A stretch of 37,326 nt of DNA from Oscillospiraceae bacterium. GTDB taxonomy: Bacteria > Bacillota > Clostridia > Oscillospirales > CAG-382. The stretch is taken from positions 1 through 37,326 of the forward strand of contig SVTM01000028.1 in the NCBI GenBank assembly GCA_015063785.1, in the 5' to 3' direction. The translations under genes and the position numbers were made by a program. A model generated the notes under the pieces. It had not been told where the DNA came from, did not search any database, and saw only the letters and a program-made list of their open reading frames with translations. How positions within the stretch are numbered: position 1 is the first letter of the stretch; the number at the start of each line of letters is the position of its first letter. Below are positions 25,971 through 34,253 of the stretch, one piece after another.

Positions 25971-26753
25971 ATGAAAACAAGAAACGCCATCTATGACGAA
26001 ACCGAAGATCCTGCCATTCTCGACTTTGGAATCGAAGAAGACCCCTCCCTTGCCCATTGGGGCAGAGGCACGAGGGACAAAACGCTTATTCATTATGTTT
26101 TGAGCGGATATGGCTATTTTAACGGCAGAAAAGTGTCGGCAGGTGAAGGTTTTTTTATCTGCCGTGACAGTATGCACGAATACCATTCGTCAAAAAAAGA
26201 TCCGTGGGCATATTTTTGGGTATCCTTAACAGGCGAGCTCGCCGACGGGCTGTGCAAAAAATATATCAGCGTCGACGAATATGGCATTTTCACATATGAC
26301 TTTTGCGAAAAGCTTTCGCGTTTTTCAAAAACCTTTTTCGAAGACCACTCTGTGCTCGGCGACGCCGAAACCCGTGGAATATTCTATCTTCTTATGTCAT
26401 ACCACGAAAAAAAGCCCGAAATCGCAGGCAACCGCCATGTTGTAGAAGCAAAAAAATATATAGATTCCAACTTTCACCGACCGCTGACGGTTGGTGAGAT
26501 CGCAGGCTCGCTTTTTATCAGCGACAGATATCTTTACAACCTTTTCATTGAAAACGAGGGAATATCGCCAAAAAAATATCTTAACAATCTGCGGCTGAAA
26601 AAGGCGTGCTCGATGCTCTGCAACGGTAAAGACTCGATAAGCGAGGTGGCAGCATCGGTCGGCTTTCGCGACGTTCTCACCTTTTCTCGCTTTTTCTCCA
26701 AAAACGTCGGTATGTCGCCCACCTTGTACAGAAAAGAAAACACAAAAAAATGA
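25971..26753 (+). CDS. AraC-family transcriptional regulator
   Basis: One-component sugar-type regulator of 260 residues. The N-terminal half is a cupin-like ligand domain: 'DKTLIHYVLSGYGYFNGRKV' and 'GEGFFICRDSMHEYHSS' match the AraC ligand-binding pattern, followed by 'WAYFWVSLTGE'. The C-terminal half holds two helix-turn-helix motifs, 'LTVGEIAGSLFISDRYLYNL' near 170-190 and 'SISEVAASVGFRDVLTFSRF' near 218-238, ending in 'GMSPTLYRKE'. Three in-frame starts are possible (GTG 25962, ATG 25965, ATG 25971); I chose 25971 because AGGTGG lies 9 nt upstream of it and would be too close to the others. It is divergent from the GH27 gene and very likely controls it. Confidence 0.9.
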   Translation: MKTRNAIYDETEDPAILDFGIEEDPSLAHWGRGTRDKTLIHYVLSGYGYFNGRKVSAGEGFFICRDSMHEYHSSKKDPWAYFWVSLTGELADGLCKKYISVDEYGIFTYDFCEKLSRFSKTFFEDHSVLGDAETRGIFYLLMSYHEKKPEIAGNRHVVEAKKYIDSNFHRPLTVGEIAGSLFISDRYLYNLFIENEGISPKKYLNNLRLKKACSMLCNGKDSISEVAASVGFRDVLTFSRFFSKNVGMSPTLYRKENTKK

Positions 26754-26773
26754 CAGTCACACTGTCATTTTTT
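26745..26773. terminator. Bidirectional terminator overlapping two stop codons
   Basis: A 13-bp stem AAAAAATGACAGT/ACTGTCATTTTTT with loop CAC between the convergent regulator and precorrin-2 dehydrogenase genes. The regulator's TGA is part of the stem. Confidence 0.9.
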
Positions 26774-27340
26774 GTTTTTTTCATTTTTTATTATCTCGCC
26801 TATTTCGGCATCAGAAAGCGGTCGCCGTTTTTCAAAGGCGGCAAAGCAAAGCTCTTTCATTATCCGCCGTCTCTCGCCGTCCGTGTTCGCCACCCTGCTG
26901 CGTATCTGTGCCAGCTGATCGATTATGGCATCGGTTTCATCGGGAAGAATCTTTTCGATCTCGCTGCGTAGCTTTGCTGCCGCTGCAGGACACGCACCGT
27001 CGGTGGATATTGCCACAGAAAGCTTGCCTTTTGTGACAAGCGATGGAAAAATAAAACTGCTGTTTTCGGCATCGTCAACAGTATTTATCTCGATGCGCCT
27101 TTCGCAACAAAGGGCATAAAGCTCTTTTTTGTGGCACAAATTTTTGTCGGCAAGTATCACAATGTCGGGAGAAACGTCAGAAAGCAGCTTTTTGATATCG
27201 GTCACCTTTTCCCTGCAAAACACGATGTCAAAAGGATATTCCGAAAGCTTTTGTGCTTTTTTGTCGGCCTCCGCATTTCCGCCGATTATTAAAACGACGT
27301 TTTGCGCCGCACGGCGGAAGAGAGGAAAATACTCAGCCAT
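26765..27340 (-). CDS. Precorrin-2 dehydrogenase / siroheme synthase (Met8/CysG-N type)
   Basis: Oxidises precorrin-2 to sirohydrochlorin with NAD, and in Met8/CysG relatives also inserts iron, giving siroheme. It has 191 residues. The N-terminus 'MAEYFPLFRRAAQNVVLIIGG' is a Rossmann start, though the usual GGG-x-A motif reads 'GGNAEADKK'. 'INTVDDAENSSFIFPSLV' near 97-114 carries the catalytic Asp of the family (VDD), and 'LSVAISTDGACPAAAAKLR' near 121 is the other hallmark. ATG 27340 is preceded by AAAGGA at 9 nt; longer in-frame starts lack a site. It overlaps the end of the ABC ATPase gene by 8 bp and is the last gene of the siroheme-enzyme operon. No uroporphyrinogen methyltransferase is nearby, so precorrin-2 must come from elsewhere. 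Confidence 0.9.
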   Translation of the reverse strand: MAEYFPLFRRAAQNVVLIIGGNAEADKKAQKLSEYPFDIVFCREKVTDIKKLLSDVSPDIVILADKNLCHKKELYALCCERRIEINTVDDAENSSFIFPSLVTKGKLSVAISTDGACPAAAAKLRSEIEKILPDETDAIIDQLAQIRSRVANTDGERRRIMKELCFAAFEKRRPLSDAEIGEIIKNEKNKK

Positions 27341-28091
27341 TTTTTGTATTCCTTTCGTAAAAGTATGCGCCGTCATGCTTTGTTATCCCGACGCCAAAAA
27401 CATCTTTTATCACACCAGATGCCACAACCTCATCGGGACTTCCGAAAAACACGTTCTTTCCGCCGTTCATCACAAGCACGCTGTCGGAAAACTGGAGCGC
27501 CGTCACAAGATCGTGCAACACCATAATTATTCCCTTGCCCGACTCGGCAAGGCTTTTTATTATATCAAAAAGCTCAAAAGCGTTTGAAATATCAAGATAA
27601 GTCGTCGGCTCGTCAAGAAGAATATATTCGGTATCCTGACAAAGTGCCATGGCGATATACACTTTTTGCCTCATTCCGCCCGAAAGGGTAGAAACAGGCT
27701 GATCGCAAAACTCTGATAGCCCCAGTCTTTCAAGGCACAAAAAAGCCTTCTCGCGGTCTTTTTCGCAATACACACGGGGAAACGAAAGGTGAGGAAATCG
27801 CCCGTGCAAAACCGTTTCAAAAACCGTCATATCCGAAATGCTCTTACCCTGGGCAAGAAAAGCTATTCTTTTTGATCGCTCACAAGGCTTTGAAACACGC
27901 TTTCCGTCAACCAGAATATCCCCCGAAAAAGGCTTTATACTTCCAATAACAGTTTTTAAAAGAGTACTTTTTCCACATCCGTTGGGACCGATGACACAAG
28001 TAATCTGCCCCTTTTCAAAGCTTGCCGAAAAGTCGGAGAGAACGGTCTTTTTTCCATATCCGCCCGACACGCCCGAAACCGTTATTGCCAT
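27333..28091 (-). CDS. ABC transporter ATPase, FecE/BtuD-type importer
   Basis: Nucleotide-binding subunit of 252 residues for a type II importer of iron chelate, heme, cobalamin or a related large ligand. Walker A is 'GPNGCGKST' near 35, the signature motif 'LSGGMRQK' near 137, Walker B 'YILLDEPTTYLD' near 157, and the H-loop 'VLHDL' near 194. ATG 28091 has GGAGGT 7 nt upstream; an open frame extends further but inside the permease gene and without a site. It follows the permease by 5 bp and overlaps the precorrin-2 dehydrogenase start, so translation is coupled. A single permease gene implies a homodimeric membrane channel. Confidence 0.92.
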   Translation of the reverse strand: MAITVSGVSGGYGKKTVLSDFSASFEKGQITCVIGPNGCGKSTLLKTVIGSIKPFSGDILVDGKRVSKPCERSKRIAFLAQGKSISDMTVFETVLHGRFPHLSFPRVYCEKDREKAFLCLERLGLSEFCDQPVSTLSGGMRQKVYIAMALCQDTEYILLDEPTTYLDISNAFELFDIIKSLAESGKGIIMVLHDLVTALQFSDSVLVMNGGKNVFFGSPDEVVASGVIKDVFGVGITKHDGAYFYERNTKNG

Positions 28092-28096
28092 AAAGC

Positions 28097-29107
28097 TTAC
28101 CTCCCCTTTCCTTTTATAAGTATCACGACGAACAAAGGCGCGCCCACAAAGGCAAGAATTATGCCCACGGGTATCTCGTAGGGCGAAAAAAGGCTTCTCG
28201 CCAAAGTGTCGCAAAGGGTAACAAATCCTGCACCAATCATCGCGCAAAGGGGAAGCTGCGTTTTTGCGCGTGCACCGCAGATCTTTCGCACCGCATGAGG
28301 CACCACAAGCCCCACAAAAGATACAAGTCCCGCAATGCTTACGGCACAACCTGCAAGAAGCGCCGCCGCCACGAGAAATACGGCACGGAAAAGCTTTGTA
28401 TTAAGTCCAAGCCCCGTCGCCGTTTCGTCACCCATGCCAAGAACGTCAAGTTCGTTTGAAAAAAGGAAAAGCACGGCAAGACAAAAAGCCACTGCCACAA
28501 AGGCAGGTATCAACTTTCCGTATGACGCCGCCGAAAGATCGCCAATCTTAAAATCTGCGCTCATGGCGGCAATATCGGGATTAAACTCGATGACAGAATC
28601 GGAAAGAGCGCCAAGCACGCTGTTCAGCGCAACACCCATCATCAGGATAACCGTGGATCTTGTGTTTCCCCATTTCCACGCGCCAAAGCTTATGACAAGA
28701 GTGGCAAGCAAAGCGCCAAGAAACGAAAAGAGCGAAAGCGCAGCTCCGCCGTATATGCCAAAGGCAGCACAAAGCGTCACCGCAAGGCCTGCACCCGAAT
28801 TTACACCAATAATGCCCGGAGATGCAAGGCCATTTGCCAGCACCTTTTGAATAACTGCACCCGAAACCGAAAGGGCAGCACCCACGATGATCGCTGCAAG
28901 AGTTCGCGGAAGGCGTGAAAAAAGAAAGATCCGCTCGCCCATTCCCACAGGACCGTTAAAAATTGCACCGGCGGCATCCGAAAGAGAAATGCGCACACTT
29001 CCACACAAAAGGCTGAAAGCCGCGGCAAAGATCAAAAACACCGCGGCTGTAACAAACACTATTCCTGTTTTTTTCTCACTCGGCAAGGAGCTTGCAAAGG
29101 GTCTCAT
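28097..29107 (-). CDS. FecCD-type ABC importer permease
   Basis: Integral membrane subunit of 336 residues with about ten hydrophobic helices. Family hallmarks are 'LFSRLPRTLAAIIVGAAL' and 'SGAVIQKVLANGLASPGIIG' near 65-95, 'SFVGLVVPHAVRKICG' near 265 (the cytoplasmic coupling loop) and 'EIPVGIILAFVGAPLFVVIL' at the C-terminus. These match BtuC/FecD/FhuB permeases for siderophore, heme or cobalamin uptake. Its ATG overlaps the 3' end of the binding-protein gene by 32 bp, an operon arrangement that couples the two. Substrate cannot be read from the permease alone. Confidence 0.93.
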   Translation of the reverse strand: MRPFASSLPSEKKTGIVFVTAAVFLIFAAAFSLLCGSVRISLSDAAGAIFNGPVGMGERIFLFSRLPRTLAAIIVGAALSVSGAVIQKVLANGLASPGIIGVNSGAGLAVTLCAAFGIYGGAALSLFSFLGALLATLVISFGAWKWGNTRSTVILMMGVALNSVLGALSDSVIEFNPDIAAMSADFKIGDLSAASYGKLIPAFVAVAFCLAVLFLFSNELDVLGMGDETATGLGLNTKLFRAVFLVAAALLAGCAVSIAGLVSFVGLVVPHAVRKICGARAKTQLPLCAMIGAGFVTLCDTLARSLFSPYEIPVGIILAFVGAPLFVVILIKGKGR

Positions 29108-30041
29108 ACGCCTTTCCCCAAAGTGCGTTGGGCTTCAGATTGAAAAGTCTTTTGTCAAGGCTGTGAAGTCTGTTTTCTTTCACCGCCGAAAGACTCTGCC
29201 ACGCAGGGGCTTCCTCCATCATTCTTTTTATATTTTCTTCCACAGCGGTTCGGTTGTCACCCACCTGAACGATAAAAATTCGGTAAGGATCGGCAAGCAG
29301 AATGCTTTCGATACTCAGATCTTCAAGCAAAGCTGTGTCGCTGTCTGCAATATTTACAAAACCAAGATCACTAAGCATCTCGCCAAGCACCGTTCCCTTG
29401 CTTCCCTTGGCACGGATATATCCTGCCGAGGCGCGAAGAAAAAGATAGGTCTTCTTTTCATCGGGAATTTCTTTTTGCAAAAAATCCTCTTTGATACCTT
29501 CAATGCTTTTTTTGATTTCAAGCCCGTTTTGGTCAAACAGATCTTTTCTGCCTGTAATATCGGTGCAGATATCGAGCATCAAAAGATAGTCGTCAAAGCT
29601 GTCCACGTCGAAATACACGGCATCTATTTGGGCATCGTGCAAAACGTCTTTCATCCCGACATCTGCCGCCGTGTCGGCGCTGGCAATAACAAGCTCGGGG
29701 TCGCTTGCAATAAGGCTTTCAAGATCGGGGTTTTTGGTCTTGCCGAGATTTACAACACCGTCGCGGCAAAGCCCAAAATCATCAAAAGCATCGTCTGCTG
29801 CGGCACAAACCTCGCCGCCCGCCAAAGCCCACACATCCGCAAAACTTCCTGTAAGGCAGGCGGCACGCACCGTGCCCTTTTTGATGCTGACATTCTGTCC
29901 CAAAGCATCGCAAAAGGTGACGCTTTCGTCGCCCCCCTGCATCTGTACAGACCTGTCAGCAAAGCACGAGCATAGCAAAAAAAGCTCAAGAACTGTAATC
30001 AAAAGAAGAATAGCTTTAACCGATGATCTTCTTTTGCACAT
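29076..30041 (-). CDS. ABC importer substrate-binding lipoprotein (FecB/BtuF type)
   Basis: Surface lipoprotein of 321 residues that captures the ligand for the adjacent FecCD/FecE importer. The signal peptide 'VKAILLLITVLELFLLCSC' ends with Cys26 as lipidation site. The mature protein follows the periplasmic-binding type III plan: 'VTFCDALGQNVSIKKGTVRA' at the start, 'GKTKNPDLESLIASDPELVI' near 112-131, a long backbone helix, and 'RIFIVQVGDNRTAVEENIK' toward the end. ATG 30041 overlaps the upstream sulfite reductase gene by 26 bp; an in-frame ATG at 30074 would put extra residues before the signal peptide, and neither has a strong ribosome binding site. Co-operonic siroheme genes hint at iron, heme-like or corrinoid cargo. 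Confidence 0.88.
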   Translation of the reverse strand: MCKRRSSVKAILLLITVLELFLLCSCFADRSVQMQGGDESVTFCDALGQNVSIKKGTVRAACLTGSFADVWALAGGEVCAAADDAFDDFGLCRDGVVNLGKTKNPDLESLIASDPELVIASADTAADVGMKDVLHDAQIDAVYFDVDSFDDYLLMLDICTDITGRKDLFDQNGLEIKKSIEGIKEDFLQKEIPDEKKTYLFLRASAGYIRAKGSKGTVLGEMLSDLGFVNIADSDTALLEDLSIESILLADPYRIFIVQVGDNRTAVEENIKRMMEEAPAWQSLSAVKENRLHSLDKRLFNLKPNALWGKAYETLCKLLAE

Positions 30042-30942
30042 AATCAAAACCAAGTCTTCCGACAGTGTCGGCAAAGCGTTCGCCCTTTATTCCCTCGTCT
30101 CTGAAAAGAATTATGGCACGCTCGATGGCAGAAAGGATCTCTTCCTCACCTGTAAAAATCTTTGATATCGGCTTTCCGACGGCGGTCTTTTTGCCCCATC
30201 TTCCGCCTATGCAAAGCTTGTAGCCCTCGCCCACCGCTTCTATTGCGCCAAAGGGACATTTTGCTACGCATCTGCCGCATTTGTTGCAGACACTTTCATC
30301 AATATGTATTTTTCCGTCAACTGTCTTTGCAGCTTTCATGGGGCAGGCTTCTTCCACGGCACATTTTGCGCATCCGCGGCATTTTTCAAGATTTGTGCCA
30401 AAAATCTTTTGGCCAACAATTCCAAGATCGTTAAGATCGGGCTTCACGCAACTGTTGGGGCATCCACCTACTGCAATCTTGAATTTGTGTGGCAAAACTT
30501 CGCCGTGATATCCAACGTAAAAACGCTCGTGGATCTTGCGGCTCAGGGCATATGTATCGATAAGTCCGAAAACGCAGGTGGTGCCTTTGCATGAAACAAC
30601 CGGGCGAACCTTCGGCCCTGTTCCGCCGGGTTCAAGCCCTGCCTCTTCAAGGAAAGAAATAAGTTCCGGGATGTTGTCATACGCCACCCCCTGGATTTCA
30701 ACCGTCTGACGGGTGGTCATGGCGATTTCGCCACTGCCGAAAAGGTCGGCGGCACGGGCGATGTGGCGGCTTTCGTCAGTGGTTATTTTTCCGTTTCTTG
30801 TAATAACTCTTACGTTAAAAACGTCGTCATATCTCTTGTCACGCAGAAAACCCAAACCCTTTACCTTGCCAATCTGCTCGGCGGTGAGTTTTCCGTTTTT
30901 CGGGGTAAGTCCATAATCTTCAAAAGTCTTTTTGTTTTGCAT
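30016..30942 (-). CDS. Siroheme [4Fe-4S] sulfite/nitrite reductase-like protein (AsrC-like)
   Basis: Compact anaerobic reductase of 308 residues. The N-terminal half is a sulfite/nitrite-reductase ferredoxin-like domain ('ARAADLFGSGEIAMTTRQTV' near 62-81). The siroheme-[4Fe-4S] ligands are 'SCKGTTCVFG' (Cys118, Cys123) and 'GGCPNSCVKP' (Cys151, Cys155). A two-cluster ferredoxin insert follows: 'CRGCAKCAVEEACP' (Cys188, 191, 194, 200) and 'CNKCGRCVAKCP' (Cys219, 222, 225, 229). This layout fits the AsrC/alternative small sulfite reductase group, which reduces sulfite to sulfide. GGAG precedes ATG 30942. No AsrA/AsrB partner is present, so the electron donor is unclear. Co-transcription with precorrin-2 dehydrogenase links it to its own cofactor supply. 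Confidence 0.88.
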   Translation of the reverse strand: MQNKKTFEDYGLTPKNGKLTAEQIGKVKGLGFLRDKRYDDVFNVRVITRNGKITTDESRHIARAADLFGSGEIAMTTRQTVEIQGVAYDNIPELISFLEEAGLEPGGTGPKVRPVVSCKGTTCVFGLIDTYALSRKIHERFYVGYHGEVLPHKFKIAVGGCPNSCVKPDLNDLGIVGQKIFGTNLEKCRGCAKCAVEEACPMKAAKTVDGKIHIDESVCNKCGRCVAKCPFGAIEAVGEGYKLCIGGRWGKKTAVGKPISKIFTGEEEILSAIERAIILFRDEGIKGERFADTVGRLGFDYVQKKIIG

Positions 30943-30959
30943 GATATATTCTCCTTTTT

Positions 30960-31532
30960 TTATTTTCCTGCCTCTATCTCGCGCTTTGCGACAAGAATAG
31001 CTTCCACAACTTTTTCGGAGCACGCCTTTGTACCCGCCTCTGTCAGATGAATGTTGTCTTTATCACTAATGTATTCGTTAAGATTGGGGTAAACGAGCGC
31101 GTGCAGGTCGTTGATGGCAACACCCTGTGCCGCAAGGACGGGGACGATCTTTCTGTTGTATTCTTCAATCAGTGGGTTTGCGCATCTTTCGTGGCTGGGG
31201 CGCACGGGGGTTGTGGTGGCAAAGATTATCTTGTCGGTATAAGTTTTAAGCACCCTGAGTATTCTCAGCATATCCGCCTCGTACTGCTCGTAACTTGTAA
31301 AAGGGCCGTCTCCCACAAGATCACAAACGTCCCAAAGGCCGTTATTCCAATGAATTATCTGCGAGCCCTGCATAAATTCTTTCCATTCGTGCATAACTCC
31401 ACGCATGGTATATTTTGCAAAGCGGCAATTCTCCTGAGGCTGAAAAACTTCAAATTCGCTTCCCAACATTTTCGGTACACGCATTCCGTAGCCAACCATT
31501 CTTATCGAGTCGCCCAAAAGTGTGACTTTCAT
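30960..31532 (-). CDS. SGNH/GDSL-family hydrolase
   Basis: Esterase-like protein of 190 residues, cytoplasmic because no signal peptide is present. Block I is 'MKVTLLGDSIRM' with nucleophile Ser near residue 9. The mid-protein 'IIHWNNGLWDVCD' carries the block III Asn-x-x-Asp type residues, and 'DNIHLTEAGTKAC' near 164 gives the Asp-x-x-His of block V. Such enzymes often deacetylate sugars. ATG 31532 follows GGAGAG by 8 nt. It is the first gene after a consensus promoter, and its stop lies 17 bp before the sulfite reductase start, so it appears to lead the siroheme operon although its function seems unrelated. Also consistent with a separate carbohydrate role. Confidence 0.85.
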   Translation of the reverse strand: MKVTLLGDSIRMVGYGMRVPKMLGSEFEVFQPQENCRFAKYTMRGVMHEWKEFMQGSQIIHWNNGLWDVCDLVGDGPFTSYEQYEADMLRILRVLKTYTDKIIFATTTPVRPSHERCANPLIEEYNRKIVPVLAAQGVAINDLHALVYPNLNEYISDKDNIHLTEAGTKACSEKVVEAILVAKREIEAGK

Positions 31533-31585
31533 TTTATATTCTCTCCATTTCTGCGTTTTGGTTTGTCAAAACAGCTTTCGATACA

Positions 31586-31614
31586 ATTATACACGCATTT
31601 TTTTGCGGTGTCAA
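31586..31614 (-). promoter_or_regulatory. Consensus promoter of the SGNH/siroheme operon
   Basis: On the minus strand TTGACA (31614-31609), 17-nt spacer, TATAAT (31591-31586). No terminator or second promoter was noticed between here and 26765, so six genes may share it. Confidence 0.88.
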
Positions 31615-31754
31615 GCAAAGTTATTCGCCGCAAACACAAACAAAAAAATACCTTGCAAAGAGGTGCTTTTTGTGCTTGTATTGCAACTATCCGACAATCA
31701 CTTTTTTATATTACCGAAAAGCTTTGTGCTTTTAATCTGCGTTTTTGCGCAAGA

Positions 31755-33173
31755 TCACGGAGTATCATATTTTATATATTCCCCAAATCCGTTGCTATAC
31801 GTTGCTTTTCCGACGGTAAGGGCCGAAAACAAAGCAGCACCCGTGGCAGCTTCTTCTTTTACGGTGCTAAGAGATGCTGTCATTCCAAATATATCCTCCA
31901 GCACACTTATCAGCACTTTGTTTTTTCTTGCGGCGCCGCCCGACGCTACAATCTGCGTTTTTTTAAGCTTAAAGCCCGAATACAGATCAAAAAGTTCCCG
32001 GCACATTCCGTTTATGACTCCAAGTACAAGGGCGGAGGGGGTGAAATTACCCATGTCTATCTTTTCAATCTTTCCGCGGCGACATGGATCTGTACGCGTT
32101 CCGCAAAAAGCGGTGTCGACACAAAGCGGCTTTTCGCCGTTTTCATAAGCCTTTTCGGCAAGATCGTTTATGATCTCATACTGCGATGAGTCACCAAACC
32201 CTGCGCTCTGTGCATAACTGCGAAAGAATTTTTCGATCAAAGCATATGCCGCGCCGCCGCAAAGAGCCGAACCGCACAAGAGGTTTTTGCCGCCAATAAG
32301 CGGACGAAGCTCAACGCCGTTTGCAATGTCACAGATATCACCGACGGCAGAAATCTGCGATCCCGTACCGAAATTAACAAGCACACTTTCGCTGTGATCT
32401 TTTACAGACCCGAGAAAGCTTGCCTGGTTGTCGCCTATCGCCACGCATACGGGGATTCCGCGCCAATCGCCGACCACTTCGTTTTCTTTTGTAACCCTCG
32501 GCAAAAAAGCTTCGTCGATTCCCAGCGCCGAAAGCTTGTCGGTCATAAAACAGCCTTCTTTGATATCAAAAAGTCCAAAGCTTGCCGCCACAGACGTGTG
32601 GACAACAACCCTTTTTGCACCGCACAATTTTAGTGCCAAAAGATCCATTATGCTGCAAAAGCTGCAAGCATTTTTCGGAACAATACCCTTTGCCAGATTG
32701 TAAAAATGCGTTGCAATTCCATAACCTGCCGAAACATTCTCGCCCGTCAAGATCTTTATTTTTTCGCACGCGCTCAACTTTTCGTCAATCGCAAGATCGG
32801 CACGCTTGTCCTGCCAGTTCATAAGATTTGACAAGGGGGCTCCGCGTTCGTCCACATACACGATTCCGTGCATTTGTCCGGTCAATCCTATACATTCAAT
32901 GTTTCCACAGTCTGCGTAAATGCCATCGAGTATGCTTTCGGCTTTTTCAAGCATCAGCCAAACGTCCTGCTCGGAAAAATCTCCACGCTTTATATATGAT
33001 TCATGCGGAAGCGTAAAAACCCCCACCTGCTCTTTCGTGTCAAGGTCGATCACAGCGGCGCTGATAGTCGTGGTGCCAAGATCTATGCCCACAGCATATC
33101 TTTCCCCGCAATTCTGCACCTTTCCGTCGACAGAACACTCAAACTTTGCGTTTGTTTTGGTATCGATTGTCAT
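31755..33173 (-). CDS. FGGY-family carbohydrate kinase (sedoheptulokinase/xylulokinase-like)
   Basis: Sugar kinase of 472 residues. The ATP phosphate-binding loop is 'VGIDLGTTTISAAVIDLDT' near 28-46. 'IGLTGQMHGIVYVDERGAP' near 105-123 and 'MNWQDKRAD' near 128 are the substrate-side motifs; the GQMHG form is shared by xylulokinases and sedoheptulokinases. The second nucleotide site is 'VNFGTGSQISAVGD' near 265, and 'IVASGGAARKNKVLISVLED' near 410 is the adenosine motif. The N-terminus carries about 25 extra residues before the first strand. ATG 33173 follows GAGGTG. It has its own promoter and stands alone, so the sugar cannot be set from context, although glycosidase genes elsewhere in the window would feed such a kinase. 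Confidence 0.87.
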   Translation of the reverse strand: MTIDTKTNAKFECSVDGKVQNCGERYAVGIDLGTTTISAAVIDLDTKEQVGVFTLPHESYIKRGDFSEQDVWLMLEKAESILDGIYADCGNIECIGLTGQMHGIVYVDERGAPLSNLMNWQDKRADLAIDEKLSACEKIKILTGENVSAGYGIATHFYNLAKGIVPKNACSFCSIMDLLALKLCGAKRVVVHTSVAASFGLFDIKEGCFMTDKLSALGIDEAFLPRVTKENEVVGDWRGIPVCVAIGDNQASFLGSVKDHSESVLVNFGTGSQISAVGDICDIANGVELRPLIGGKNLLCGSALCGGAAYALIEKFFRSYAQSAGFGDSSQYEIINDLAEKAYENGEKPLCVDTAFCGTRTDPCRRGKIEKIDMGNFTPSALVLGVINGMCRELFDLYSGFKLKKTQIVASGGAARKNKVLISVLEDIFGMTASLSTVKEEAATGAALFSALTVGKATYSNGFGEYIKYDTP

Positions 33174-33190
33174 AAGATCACCTCGCTAAT

Positions 33191-33219
33191 ATTATATAAT
33201 ATCAATGCCCGAAAATCAA
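33191..33219 (-). promoter_or_regulatory. SigA-type promoter of the sugar kinase gene
   Basis: On the minus strand TTGATT (33219-33214), 17-nt spacer, TATAAT (33196-33191). Confidence 0.82.
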
Positions 33220-33255
33220 CAAGTGTTTTTCGATAAAAATGAATGGCAATAAATA

Positions 33256-33290
33256 AAATCGACAAGATTCATTTTGAACCTTGTCGATTT
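33256..33290 (-). terminator. Terminator of the XRE-lipoprotein unit
   Basis: An 11-bp stem AAATCGACAAG/CTTGTCGATTT with a 13-nt loop, followed on the minus strand by TTATTTATT. It closes the lipoprotein transcript just before the kinase promoter. Confidence 0.75.
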
Positions 33291-33312
33291 GCATATTGAT
33301 TTTGAGTGCTAA

Positions 33313-34167
33313 TTACCAAACGCATTCGCTAAAAACAATTTTATAATTTTCGCCGGGAACTACGTCATATACGACAATAGAATCATCCTTAAACTTGTCG
33401 TTTACAGAAAGATCCGTTAAATAGAGATCTCCCGAATCAACCACATATCCTTCGCTATCATAGATTTTATAACTGATAATATCATAGTCAGAGTCCGTGC
33501 CGCCGTACGTCTTTATGCCTAAAACTGTAATTTCCAATTGAGAAGTATAAAACTTGTCATAAGTGTATTGTACTTCTTCAATCTTGATTTTGGATTCAAC
33601 CCTGCCATCATATCCTGTGACGTTGATTTCTTGAGGCAAACTGTCAACCGTGAGCTGTACGTCTTTTATAGGCAAGCAATAAAATGCTTCGCAGTATACC
33701 TCATCAAATCGGAGAAGGTATTCCTTGTAAACAGTTATATATACCTTGCCGTTAGCGGATGTTCCCGAGGAGATGCTCGCGGCAGGAATTCTTAGATTTG
33801 CAAGATACTGAGTTTCTGATATTTGGCTTGAATAATAACCAAAATCGCCATCACTCACTGAATGAGTTTCCTTATATACTTCTTCGTCGTTGTCATTTAC
33901 GATACGGACGTCAACATTCACATCTGCAGAAATATACTGTTCGGAATCTGTCAATAACGCAAAGAAAACACTATAATCGTTTGTAGCTTCGTTATATTGG
34001 AAAGACCAGCTTTTTAATGTTTCAATATCAGCTATAGTTGGTTCGAGAGGAAGCGATTCTTCTGTGTCAGTTATGGTTTCAATTGAGGGTAAGGAAGAAG
34101 ACGAAGAACAACCACACAATTGAAACAAAACCACAAGTATCAAAAAAACTGCCGAATACTTTTTCAT
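33313..34167 (-). CDS. Uncharacterised lipoprotein
   Basis: Exported lipoprotein of 284 residues with unknown function. The signal peptide 'MKKYSAVFLILVVLFQLCGC' places the lipidated Cys at residue 20, followed by a Ser-rich linker. The mature part is predominantly beta-strand: two or three Ig/FxLYD-like units are suggested by 'VDVRIVNDNDEEVYKETHS', 'KVYITVYKEYLLRFDEVYCE' and 'ISYKIYDSEGYVVDSGDLY'. Repeated Asp/Tyr-rich turns suggest a surface or metal-tolerant fold, without a catalytic motif. GGGGAGG lies 8 nt before the ATG. It starts 86 bp behind the XRE membrane protein gene with no promoter seen between them, so the pair is likely co-transcribed. Confidence 0.8.
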   Translation of the reverse strand: MKKYSAVFLILVVLFQLCGCSSSSSLPSIETITDTEESLPLEPTIADIETLKSWSFQYNEATNDYSVFFALLTDSEQYISADVNVDVRIVNDNDEEVYKETHSVSDGDFGYYSSQISETQYLANLRIPAASISSGTSANGKVYITVYKEYLLRFDEVYCEAFYCLPIKDVQLTVDSLPQEINVTGYDGRVESKIKIEEVQYTYDKFYTSQLEITVLGIKTYGGTDSDYDIISYKIYDSEGYVVDSGDLYLTDLSVNDKFKDDSIVVYDVVPGENYKIVFSECVW

Positions 34168-34253
34168 TACAGATTGCCTCCCCTAATCTTTTTCACAATT
34201 CGCTTTTTCATTTGCGTCCACTTTTTAAGGAAATATTCGAAGCCTCGCATCAT

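Noticed and set aside
31644..31672. Possible terminator after the sugar kinase gene
   Set aside because: Only a 4-bp ACCT/AGGT core with A/T flanks is visible; too weak to list as a feature.
31047..32189. Plus-strand open frame of 380 codons across the SGNH and kinase genes
   Set aside because: Covers two genes identified on the other strand and the consensus promoter between them; no protein-like features.
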